NCBI GenBank assembly: GCA_040880805.1
Contig: JBBDHW010000017.1
Location: 1-36,936, forward strand
Direction of reading: 5' to 3'
Origin: Acidimicrobiia bacterium
GTDB lineage: Bacteria > Actinomycetota > Acidimicrobiia > IMCC26256 > DASPTH01
DNA: 36,936 nucleotides
Shown piece after piece: positions 22,554 through 30,018 of the stretch (its first letter is position 1; each line of letters begins with the position of its first letter). Position numbers and translations under genes: made by a program. The notes under the pieces were generated by a model. That model made no database searches and was not told where the DNA came from. It saw only the letters and a program-made list of their open reading frames with translations.

Positions 22554-23719
22554 ATGGCATCAGTCACTCGGCGAAACACCAAGAACGGCGAGCGCCGTTA
22601 CGACGTGCGCTACCGCGACTCGGACGGGAAGGTTCACACCGAAACGAAGCGTACGCTGAGAGACGCTAAGCACACCGCGTCCACCGTCGATGCCGACAAG
22701 CTGCGCGGCGCTTGGATCGATCCGCGTAACGCGAGCCGCACCTTCCGGCAGGTGGCAGATGATTGGCTCGGGTCGAACGTCGCCAAGCGAGCGAGCACGT
22801 ACGCGCGCGACGAGAGCATCCTGCGCGTCCATCTGCTTCCTGAACTCGCTGACTCGCGGATCGGGAAAGTAAACCCGGCACGCGTGCGCGGTCTCGTGGA
22901 CGCGTGGTCATGCCGATTCGAGGCGCGGACCGTGCGCCGCATGTACGGCGTCCTGCGAGCGGTATTTGCGTTCGCCGTGGAGAGCAGCGTGATCGTCGCG
23001 TCACCGTGTCGGGGCGTGAAACTCCCTGCCGTCGAGCCCATCAAGCGCCACGTCGTGACCGCGGACGAGCTTGGACGGCTGGCAGATGCCCTCGGTCCCG
23101 ACTACGCGTTGATGCCGTACCTCGGGGCGATGCTCGGTCTCCGGTGGGGTGAGGTCGCAGGGCTCCGCGTCGGGCGTGTCGACCTGCTCGGGCGCACCGT
23201 CACGGTCTCCGAACAGGTGACCCGCGGACTGAAGGGTACGAGCTATTCGGGCCGCCGAAGTCGGCCGCGGGGAGACGGACGCTGGCCATCCCCGAGGCGC
23301 TCGCCGACATGCTTGCTGCGCACCTTGCCCGACGCGGCCTCACCGCGGCCGACGAGAGCGCGCTGCTCTTCTCTGCCGCAGACGGCGACCTGCTGGAGTA
23401 TGCGAACTACCGGCACCGAGTCTGGCAGCCTGCCTGCGTCGCAGCGGGCCTCGGCACCGTGACCAAGCACGCTGATACCGGTCGCCACGGTTACGAGGGC
23501 CTCACGTTCCACGACCTGCGGCGCGCCAACGCGACGGCCCTCGTGCAGGCGGGCGTCGACCTCAAGACCGCACAGGCCCGTCTAGGCCACTCAGACCCTC
23601 GGCTCACGCTCGGCATATACGCGCAGACCACGACGGCCGCTGACGAAGGGGCCGCGGAAGCGCTCGGAGCGCACTTTTCGCGTCGTCCGCGCGATGGACG
23701 CGCGATCGCATCGGCCTGA
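22554..23719 (+). pseudogene. int: Tyrosine recombinase/integrase with apparent frameshift
   Basis: It starts with ATG at 22554 behind a perfect AGGAGG 5 bases away. The first frame gives an N-terminal AP2-like/arm-binding part (KNGERRYDVRYRDSDGKVH), a SAM-like core-binding domain (FRQVADDWLGSNVAKRA) and the first catalytic arginine (LGLRWGEVAGLR). Near 23243-23248 the frame is lost: one missing T in AGCTATTCGGG would restore TSYFGPPKSAAGRRTL. The second frame then gives the remaining catalytic residues HDLRR, LGHSDPR and the tyrosine in GIYAQ, ending at 23719. All six catalytic positions are therefore encoded, but not in one frame. It is either a recent frameshift or a base-call error. It sits next to the restored tRNA, as expected for its att site. 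Confidence 0.85.
23688..23706 (+). repeat. 19-bp subterminal repeat, right copy (candidate integrase arm site)
   Basis: Identical to 19469-19487. It lies in the last codons of the integrase gene, 52 bp inside the right att repeat. Confidence 0.5.
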
Positions 23720-23758
23720 CGCGCGTGTCGGTGGCCGCGTAGAGCCGCTGACCTGCTC

Positions 23759-23809
23759 TTTCGTTGGTCGGGATGCCGGGATTTGAACCCGGGACCTCAG
23801 CGTCCCGAA
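23759..23809 (-). repeat. Right att repeat, forming the 3' part of the intact tRNA-Pro
   Basis: Identical over 51 bp to 19322-19372. It covers the tRNA from the anticodon loop to the CCA and a few bases beyond, and restores the gene after integration. A further stretch outside the exact repeat (about 28 bp upstream of each copy) still matches at about 20 of 28 positions. Confidence 0.9.
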
Positions 23810-23842
23810 CGCTGCGCGCTAACCAAGCTGCGCTACATCCCG
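23765..23842 (-). tRNA. tRNA-Pro (anticodon CGG)
   Basis: The minus strand folds into a full cloverleaf: acceptor CGGGATG with CATCCCG, D stem GCGC/GCGC, anticodon stem CAGCG/CGCTG with loop TTCGGGA (anticodon CGG after the invariant U33), variable loop AGGTC, T stem CCGGG/CCCGG with loop TTCAAAT, discriminator A and an encoded CCA (23765-23767). It starts 14 bases after the stop of the receiver-domain gene on the same strand. Its 3' half was contributed by the integrated element. Confidence 0.96.
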
Positions 23843-23856
23843 ATGGGAAAGCGAGT

Positions 23857-24264
23857 CTAGCCCTCGCGCGTTTCCGGTCCTTCGGTCGTTCCCACACCCG
23901 CGGCAACGAGGCCATCGATGGTGCGCCGCAGTGTGGACGCGTCGATCGGCTTCACGAGCTCGGCGTCGGCGTCGGCGCGCTTGGCGAGAAAGCGGTCGGC
24001 CTCGCGGTCGAGGAGGAGCAGGATCGACACGTCCGGCAGACGGCCGGCGCCGGACTCGAGCCGCAGGTCGATCGCCACCGCGACGCCACCCATGTTGGCG
24101 ATCTGCATGTCGAGCACGGCAACGTCGGGCTCGTAGTCCTTCACGGCCTCGCGCACGTCTTGGCCTCGGGTGACCTCGATCACGTGTTGGCCGGGAGCGA
24201 GGCAGGCGGCCTTCACCTGGTCACGGACCCATTTGGCGTCAGCCGCAACGAGGATCGTGCTCAT
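23857..24264 (-). CDS. Single-domain response-regulator-like protein
   Basis: 135 residues of receiver (CheY-like) fold. The phospho-acceptor candidate is D52 in VAVLDMQIA and the conserved lysine is K105 in ELVKPID. The usual acidic pair at the N-terminus is reduced to AAD (8-10), so Mg2+ binding and phosphorylation may be weakened. No output domain is attached. Its ATG overlaps the TGA of the ArsA-like ATPase gene (ATGA), and both ATPase genes overlap in the same way, so it belongs to their operon. No histidine kinase gene is nearby. Confidence 0.82.
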   Translation of the reverse strand: MSTILVAADAKWVRDQVKAACLAPGQHVIEVTRGQDVREAVKDYEPDVAVLDMQIANMGGVAVAIDLRLESGAGRLPDVSILLLLDREADRFLAKRADADAELVKPIDASTLRRTIDGLVAAGVGTTEGPETREG

Positions 24265-25439
24265 CCGCCGGTCACGCTACCCGCGCCGGTGCCATGGGTC
24301 GGCGGGAGGCGGCCGACGAGATGGCGGCCGACGGCATGCAGCGCGGAAAAATCGAACACGTCGTGGTCGAGTTCGGGCACGTACGCGACGGAGGCGTTGC
24401 CGAGGCGGTCCTCGAGACCGGCGAGCTCGCGCCTCTCTCGTTCCGCGACTTCTTCGAAATCAGCGAGGTTGGTGAAGCGCGCCGCCAGGCGCGCCGCGGC
24501 GTCGCGGTCGACCTCGCCGTTCCGTGAGCGGAGCTGCGCCGCGCGCGCTCGGAGCTGTTCGGGGGGTTCGCCCCCGTAGCGCGGGTGCACGCGGTTGACG
24601 ATGAGCGCTTCGACGCTCATGTGGTGCTCCGTGAGGCGATCGGCGAAGTACTCGCCTTCCGCCAGCGCGTCACGGCGCGGCGTGGTGACCAGCACGAACG
24701 CAGTCTCGGGCGCGCCGAGGAGCGTCATCACCTGATTGGCCCGGTCGCGGAAGCCTGCCTCCATGCCCTCGAACGCCCGGAAGAACGCGATCACGTCGTC
24801 GATGACCTCGCGTCCGACGACACGCGCGACCGTCCGTACGAACGCGTGCGCGGCCGCACTCGTGACGCGGAACGCGGGGCGGGTGGGTGTCATGAGCAGC
24901 CGAAAGACCCGGTTGTCGAGGAGGCGCATGAGCCGCCGGGGCGCGTCGAGGAAGTCGAGCGCGTGACGCGTGGGGGGAGTGTCGACCACGATGAGCTCGA
25001 ACGTGCCGGACGCGTGCAGCTCGTAGAGCTTCTCCATGGCCATGTACTCCTGCGTACCGGAGAGCGCGCCCGCGACGTTGCGGTAGAAGCTGTTGGCGAG
25101 AATGCGTTGCGCCTGTTCCTCGTTCTCCGCGTACTGGCCCACGAGCTGGTCGAACGTGGACTTGGTGTCGAGCATGAGCGCGTGCAATCGGCCGTGAACC
25201 GCAGCGTCGCCGTCGCCACGCCACAGCGACCGTGGGATCTCGTGCGGCGTGTTCGACAGGTGCTCGAGGCCGAGCGTGTTCGCAAGACGCTTCGCGGGAT
25301 CGATGGTGACGACAACGGCGTCGCGTCCTCGCCGCGCGCCCTCGATCGCGAGCGTGGCGGCGATCGTCGTCTTGCCGACACCGCCGGTGCCGCAGCACAC
25401 TACAACGTGACGCGTGTCGACGAGCTCGGCGAGCGTCAT
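24261..25439 (-). CDS. ArsA/Get3-family ATPase (second of pair)
   Basis: 392 residues. The deviant Walker A GTGGVGKT is at 17-24, followed by VVVTIDPAKRLANTLGL (switch/A-loop region with the DPAKR motif) and LIVVDTPPTRHALDFLDAP (Walker B/switch II). The ATPase fold is complete and no arsenite-binding cysteine triplet is evident. Mycobacteria carry an equivalent tandem pair (Rv3679-Rv3680) described as a Get3-like complex, so a role in protein or membrane-cargo handling is more likely than arsenite export. It overlaps the ATPase gene upstream and the receiver gene downstream by 4 bases each. A long minus-strand extension beyond 25439 is antisense or intergenic and rejected. Confidence 0.87.
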   Translation of the reverse strand: MTLAELVDTRHVVVCCGTGGVGKTTIAATLAIEGARRGRDAVVVTIDPAKRLANTLGLEHLSNTPHEIPRSLWRGDGDAAVHGRLHALMLDTKSTFDQLVGQYAENEEQAQRILANSFYRNVAGALSGTQEYMAMEKLYELHASGTFELIVVDTPPTRHALDFLDAPRRLMRLLDNRVFRLLMTPTRPAFRVTSAAAHAFVRTVARVVGREVIDDVIAFFRAFEGMEAGFRDRANQVMTLLGAPETAFVLVTTPRRDALAEGEYFADRLTEHHMSVEALIVNRVHPRYGGEPPEQLRARAAQLRSRNGEVDRDAAARLAARFTNLADFEEVAERERRELAGLEDRLGNASVAYVPELDHDVFDFSALHAVGRHLVGRLPPTHGTGAGSVTGG

Positions 25440-26407
25440 GGTGGCACCGCGTCCATGGCGGTGACACCGGCCGTGAGCGCGTCGGCGAGCGCGTCGACTT
25501 CCGAGGGACCGATGTCGGCCGTGAACAGGAGCGGCAGCTCGATCTGCGGCAGCGGGAGGCGTACCGAAAGGCGCGCGCGCTGTTCCTGCTGGCGCGTGCG
25601 GAGGGCGACTCGGATCGCGGCTGCCGCGGCGAGCGCGTCGATGTCGGCGTCGTCCAGCTCGATACCGGCGAGCGCGGCGTCGGCGCGCACCGCGGCGATC
25701 CCGGCGCCGTCCGTCGACGTGAGCAAGCCGTGCACCTCGGACACGCAGCCGTTCACGACGATGGGGCCGAGCTTCACGCCGGCGCGGTCCTCGATCGCGT
25801 ACGCGGTGTCGACGAGCTCGTTGACGGGTGTCTCCTCCGGGAGCGTCACGAGCATCACCTGGCAGCGCGACGGGTCGGTGAGCAGTTCCACGACGTCGGA
25901 CGCCTGCTTCCGTACCGGACCCACCGTCACCGCGTCGAGCAGGCCACGCGCGGAGAGCAGGAACTGCACCGCGTGGCCGGCTGCGGGTGCGTCGAGGACG
26001 ATGAGATCGGCCGCACCCCCGCGCTCGAGTTGCTTCACCTTGCCGAGCACGAGGATGTCCTTCATCCCCGGCACCGCGGTGGAGACCACTTCGAGTGCGC
26101 CCGAGTTGCTGAGGCGCCGTCCGATGCGGCCGAGCCCGTGATCGTGGAGGTACTCGACGAGCGCGTCGTCGGGGGTGAGAGTCCGCGCCCGGAGGTTTGG
26201 CCGGAGTTCGGCTTCTTGGTAGGTGAGGGGCGGCTGCCGGAAGCACGCGGCCAGCCCCGATTTGCCCTCGACTTCCACGATCAGCACGCTCATGCCCGTC
26301 CGCGCTGCTGCGACGGCGAGCGCGGCGGTTACCGTCGTCTTCCCCACTCCGCCCTTGCCCGCGACGATCACCACCCGGGAGGCCGAGCACAAGCGCTCGA
26401 GGTCCAT
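25436..26407 (-). CDS. ArsA/Get3-family ATPase (first of pair)
   Basis: 323 residues. Walker A GKGGVGKT at 17-24, VLIVEVEGKSGLAACF (DPA region replaced by EGKSG), and LIVLDAPAAGHAVQFL as switch II. It is shorter than its partner and likely forms a heterodimer with it, as the mycobacterial pair does. The ATG at 26407 overlaps the ATG of the divergent NfeD-like gene (CATG), so any promoter must lie inside the coding region of the neighbour. Its stop overlaps the second ATPase start. Confidence 0.87.
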   Translation of the reverse strand: MDLERLCSASRVVIVAGKGGVGKTTVTAALAVAAARTGMSVLIVEVEGKSGLAACFRQPPLTYQEAELRPNLRARTLTPDDALVEYLHDHGLGRIGRRLSNSGALEVVSTAVPGMKDILVLGKVKQLERGGAADLIVLDAPAAGHAVQFLLSARGLLDAVTVGPVRKQASDVVELLTDPSRCQVMLVTLPEETPVNELVDTAYAIEDRAGVKLGPIVVNGCVSEVHGLLTSTDGAGIAAVRADAALAGIELDDADIDALAAAAAIRVALRTRQQEQRARLSVRLPLPQIELPLLFTADIGPSEVDALADALTAGVTAMDAVPP

Positions 26408-27842
26408 GCCCCACGATGCTACGGGAGTCCTGATCGCGCGCCGTCTCCGACGCTTCGTCGCGTTCGCGGCACTTGCGCTTGCGGCGTGCGTGGCAATCGG
26501 TGACGCGTACTCCGCGGACGCGGGAGCAACGGCGGCGCGTGGCCGCGGCGGGATCGACGTGGTGCAGGTCGAGGGCTACTTCGATCCGCCCAACCAGTCG
26601 CTCGTGCGCGATTCGATCGCCGATGCCAACGATCGCGGTGCCACGTTGCTCGTGCTCCAGGTGAAGTCGGGGGGCGCGATCGACGTCGCCGTGCGCGACA
26701 TCGTGCGGGCCATCGACAAGTCTGATGTTCCCGTCGCCGTCTGGGTGGGTCCGTCGGGTGCCAATGCCGAGGGCGCGACCACCGTGCTGCTCGAGGCCGC
26801 GCACCTCGCGTACATCTCGCCGGGCTCGAGCGCCGGCGCCGGACAGCCGTTGCGGCTCGATGACCCGGGGGCGAGCACGCGCGCCGGTGTCGCCGACCAG
26901 TTGGCGGCGCTCGCGAAGGAACGCGGCCGCGACCCCGATGGGGCACGCAAGCTCGCGAGCCGCAGCCTCGGGGCAAGCGACGCGCGTGCAGCGGGGGCGA
27001 CCGACGGCGTGCGACCGACGATCGGCGAGCTCATCGTGCGCCTGAACAACAAGACCGTCACCACCGCCGCCGGCGACGTGACGCTCTCGACGGCCAAGGT
27101 CGTCGGTACCGGACGCGACCGTCGGCGACAACCGAATCAAGAGGTGCGGTTTCGTCGCCTCGACCTCGGCGGCCAGCTCCTGCACCGGCTGATCAGCCCG
27201 TCGATCGCCTACTTTCTCCTCGTCGCAGGGCTCGCGCTCCTCGTGTTCGAGTTCTACACGGCGGGCATCGGTCTGGCCGGACTGGTCGGAGCGGTGTGCG
27301 TCGTCGGCGCGTTCGTCGGTCTGTCGCATCTGCCGGTGCATTGGTGGGCGTTCGGGCTGCTGCTCCTCGCCACGTTCGGTTTCGCCGTCGACGTGCAGGT
27401 CGGCGCGCTCGGAGTGTGGACGGTCATCGCGACGATCGCGCTCGGCGCGGGGTCCCTCTTCTTCTACGGGGGCTCGTCACAGCTGCGACCCGCGTGGTGG
27501 GTGCTGCTGGTCGTGTGCCTGGGGATGTTCCTGTTCATGGTGGGTGGCATGACCGCGATGATCCGTTCGCGGTTTTCCACACCCACGATCGGCCGCGAGG
27601 GCATGGTCGGCGAACTCGGTACCGCAGAAGTACCCGTCGATCCCGACGGTGTGGTGCTGATCCGCGGCGCGCGCTGGCGCGCCCGCACCAACCGCGCCAC
27701 GCCCGTCGCCGCGGGCGACTCGGTCCGGGTGGTGGCGGTCGAGGGCCTGGTCCTCGAGGTCGAGCCCCCGGAGGGCGGCGCCCGCGATCACCGCGACCGC
27801 TCGCGCCGCGCCAAGAGCGGGAAGGACTCCGAGGAAGACTGA
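26406..27842 (+). CDS. NfeD-family membrane protein with inactive ClpP-like domain
   Basis: 478 residues. A signal/anchor (RRFVAFAALALAACVAIG, residues 15-32) leads into a ClpP/crotonase-like domain (about 45-170). Four or so membrane helices follow (about 258-390, e.g. IAYFLLVAGLALLVFEFYTAGIGLAGLVG), then a C-terminal OB-fold NfeD domain (GREGMVGELGTAEVPVDPDGVVLIRGARWRA). In active membrane-bound NfeD proteases the segment corresponding to GANAEGATTVLLEAAH holds a serine (GARAASAG); here that serine position is Gly and proteolysis is not expected. NfeD proteins usually pair with a stomatin/SPFH gene, which is not seen here. The start at 26406 overlaps the divergent ATPase start. Confidence 0.8.
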   Translation: MPHDATGVLIARRLRRFVAFAALALAACVAIGDAYSADAGATAARGRGGIDVVQVEGYFDPPNQSLVRDSIADANDRGATLLVLQVKSGGAIDVAVRDIVRAIDKSDVPVAVWVGPSGANAEGATTVLLEAAHLAYISPGSSAGAGQPLRLDDPGASTRAGVADQLAALAKERGRDPDGARKLASRSLGASDARAAGATDGVRPTIGELIVRLNNKTVTTAAGDVTLSTAKVVGTGRDRRRQPNQEVRFRRLDLGGQLLHRLISPSIAYFLLVAGLALLVFEFYTAGIGLAGLVGAVCVVGAFVGLSHLPVHWWAFGLLLLATFGFAVDVQVGALGVWTVIATIALGAGSLFFYGGSSQLRPAWWVLLVVCLGMFLFMVGGMTAMIRSRFSTPTIGREGMVGELGTAEVPVDPDGVVLIRGARWRARTNRATPVAAGDSVRVVAVEGLVLEVEPPEGGARDHRDRSRRAKSGKDSEED

Positions 27843-27940
27843 GCGATTCCCCTCTTGTGGCACCGCGCGGTGCCGAGTAGGTTCCGCGCGACGAGCCCGG
27901 CCGATGCGGGATCGAAGCCGGCGCGGAGAGGGGGGAGTCG

Positions 27941-28201
27941 GTGGCCGTCCGCACACTCAAGACGTGGCGCGACCGGGCAGCCTGCCGGGGTCCGGAGACT
28001 GTGCTGTTCTTCCCGCCGACGACGGCCGAACGGCGCGACGAACGTGAAGCGCGCGAGCGGAGCGCGAAGGCGATCTGTTGCGGATGCCCCGTGCAACCCG
28101 AATGCCTCGAGTACGCGCTCGGCCTCGGCGAGATGCACGGCATCTGGGGCGGCCTCAACGAGTCCGAACGCCGCGGCCTCCTCGACACCAACTACCTGTA
28201 G
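27941..28201 (+). CDS. WhiB-family iron-sulfur transcription factor
   Basis: 86 residues from a GTG at 27941 with GGGGGGAG upstream. The four [4Fe-4S] cysteines are C15, C46, C49 and C55 (AACRG; CCGCPVQPEC), with an extra C47. The GIWGG turn is at 67-71 and the C-terminus is short and ends in LDTNYL. WhiB proteins bind sigma-A and respond to redox, NO or developmental cues; the exact subgroup is not assigned. WhiB is restricted to actinobacteria and their phages, which supports the host assignment. It stands alone, 44 bases from the convergent selB. Confidence 0.93.
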   Translation: MAVRTLKTWRDRAACRGPETVLFFPPTTAERRDEREARERSAKAICCGCPVQPECLEYALGLGEMHGIWGGLNESERRGLLDTNYL

Positions 28202-28245
28202 CCCCTCCCATCCAACTTGCGTCGCTCGAGGTCGTAGAGCGACCT

Positions 28246-30018
28246 TCAGCGACGCCGGTTCGGGTTGGAGGTGGGGCCGGGGATCCGGACGTCGCCGCGG
28301 CGGCGGGTCACGCCTTCCCGGTCGAAGTGCTCGAGGAGCGGCACGACGTACTTGCGCGAGCTGTCGAGCAGGTCGCGCGCGTCGCCGACGCTGATCGTGC
28401 CGTGCGCGCCGAGCCGTTCACGCACGAGCTCGCGCGCGCGGTCGACGGCGGACGCAGTGAACACGATGCCGGCGACGTCGACCAGAACACCTTCGCGCAC
28501 GAGTGTGCGTGCGAGCGCGACGTTCTGGCTCTCCGGTGGTGAGAACGGTGACGCGTCGAGCGCGGCAATGAGCGCGACCGCCTCGGGCGACTCAGTGATC
28601 GGCGACCGCGTGGCGTCGCGCACGAACCCTCGATCCACCAGCAACCGCGCGTCGCCGTCGAGCGCCCCGCGGAGATGGCCCGCATCGACGCCGAGCCTGC
28701 TCGCCAACGTGGCGAGCTCGATACCGTTCCCTCCGAGTACCAGCTCGCGCGCGCGATTCCGAAGCGCGGTGAGGAGAGCGGTGTCGACGAGCGAGTCGTC
28801 GACGCGCGACGCGATCCCGGACTCCACCGTCGCAGCAACGAGCTCGGCTGCACCCGCGTCGGACAGCCCAGTGAGCCTCGCGACGTCGGCAACCGGCACT
28901 CGGTCCCGGCTGGCGAGCAGCCGCGGGCCGAGCGGCAACGCAAGCCTCGCCGCGGCATCGCGGCCGTCGCCGACTGGATCGACGTCGAGGACCTCCGCAC
29001 CGGCGACGGTGCGCGCCCGCCCCGAATCTCGGAGCACCACCCGGTCGCCCGGGGCGAGCGGGAGTGGGGCTGCGAACCTGAGCCGCGCGAACCGCCCGCT
29101 CTCGTCGAGCGCCCGGAACGACACCTCGTGCTCGCCCGATCCCACGTAGGCCTGCAGCCGCGCCCGGTTCTGCACGACTTCGTCGGGCACCGACGTCACC
29201 GCGACGTCGACGACCGCCGCCGCCGTCCATTGTCCCGGCTTCACGAGCGCATCGCCGCGCGCGAGATCCGCGCGCTCGATTCCCGAGAGATTCAGCGCGA
29301 CGCGAGTACCCGGTGCGACCCGCTCGACGCGACGGTGGGCAGACTCGATGCCGCGGACGCGCGCACGGGTGCCGTCGCGGCCGACCTCGAGGACATCGTC
29401 GATGGCGACGGAGCCTCCGGCCAACGTGCCGGTGACAACGGTGCCCGCACCGCGCGGCGCGAACACGCGGTCGACCCAGAGGCGCGGCCGTCCGCGATCC
29501 TCCGCGGGGGGCGCCGACTGCAGCACGGCGTCGAGCGCAGCGCGCACGTCGTCGAGGCCGCGGCCCGAAATGGAGTCGCAGATCACAACGGGTGCCTCGC
29601 GCAGGCACGAGCGGGAGAGGCGTGAGGTGATCGCCTGCTGCGCGTCGTCACGGGCCTCGGCGTCGATCGTGTCGGCGTTCGTGAGTGCTACCACTCCGTG
29701 CGTCACGCCCAGCAGCTCGAGGATCACGAGGTGCTCCTCGCTCTGCGGCATCCAGCCCTCGCGCGCCGACACCACGAACATCACCACGTCCACCGCGCCG
29801 ACGCCGGCAAGCATGTTCTTGAGGAACCGCACGTGCCCGGGTACGTCGACGAATCCCACCTCGGTGCCCGACCGAAGCGTGGCGAACGCGAACCCGAGGT
29901 CGATCGTGAGGCCACGCTCTTTCTCTTCCGCGAATCGATCGGGATCGGTCCCCGTAAGCGCGAACACGAGCGACGACTTGCCGTGGTCGACGTGGCCGGC
30001 CGTCGCGACTACGCGCAT
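28246..30018 (-). CDS. selB: Selenocysteine-specific elongation factor SelB
   Basis: 590 residues. GTPase motifs: GHVDHGKS (8-15), DVPGH (58-62), and TNAD for the NKxD motif. Domains II and III follow, then a C-terminal winged-helix region (about 360-585) that binds the SECIS RNA hairpin. It delivers selenocysteyl-tRNA to in-frame UGA codons. It overlaps the end of selA by 10 bases, so the two are coupled. No tRNA-Sec gene, selD or selenoprotein is in the window. The C-terminus is basic and ends NPNRRR. Confidence 0.93.
   Translation of the reverse strand: MRVVATAGHVDHGKSSLVFALTGTDPDRFAEEKERGLTIDLGFAFATLRSGTEVGFVDVPGHVRFLKNMLAGVGAVDVVMFVVSAREGWMPQSEEHLVILELLGVTHGVVALTNADTIDAEARDDAQQAITSRLSRSCLREAPVVICDSISGRGLDDVRAALDAVLQSAPPAEDRGRPRLWVDRVFAPRGAGTVVTGTLAGGSVAIDDVLEVGRDGTRARVRGIESAHRRVERVAPGTRVALNLSGIERADLARGDALVKPGQWTAAAVVDVAVTSVPDEVVQNRARLQAYVGSGEHEVSFRALDESGRFARLRFAAPLPLAPGDRVVLRDSGRARTVAGAEVLDVDPVGDGRDAAARLALPLGPRLLASRDRVPVADVARLTGLSDAGAAELVAATVESGIASRVDDSLVDTALLTALRNRARELVLGGNGIELATLASRLGVDAGHLRGALDGDARLLVDRGFVRDATRSPITESPEAVALIAALDASPFSPPESQNVALARTLVREGVLVDVAGIVFTASAVDRARELVRERLGAHGTISVGDARDLLDSSRKYVVPLLEHFDREGVTRRRGDVRIPGPTSNPNRRR

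Larger units (their letters stand above)
19322..23809. mobile_element. Integrative element in tRNA-Pro(CGG), about 4.4 kb
   Basis: Two perfect 51-bp direct repeats (19322-19372 and 23759-23809) lie exactly 4437 bp apart. The right copy is the 3' half of an intact tRNA-Pro gene on the minus strand; the left copy is the same 3' half cut off from any 5' half. That is what a tyrosine integrase leaves when it inserts into a tRNA gene and restores it. The repeats reach to the anticodon loop, so the crossover may be there. An integrase gene lies next to the restored tRNA, and cargo genes fill the rest. No replication, transfer or capsid genes are seen. Codon use between the repeats is less GC-rich than outside. 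Confidence 0.88.

Noticed and set aside
25440-27341. Long N-terminal extension of the second ATPase on the minus strand
   Set aside because: It covers the first ATPase gene in another frame and the antisense of the NfeD-like gene, without protein-like composition.
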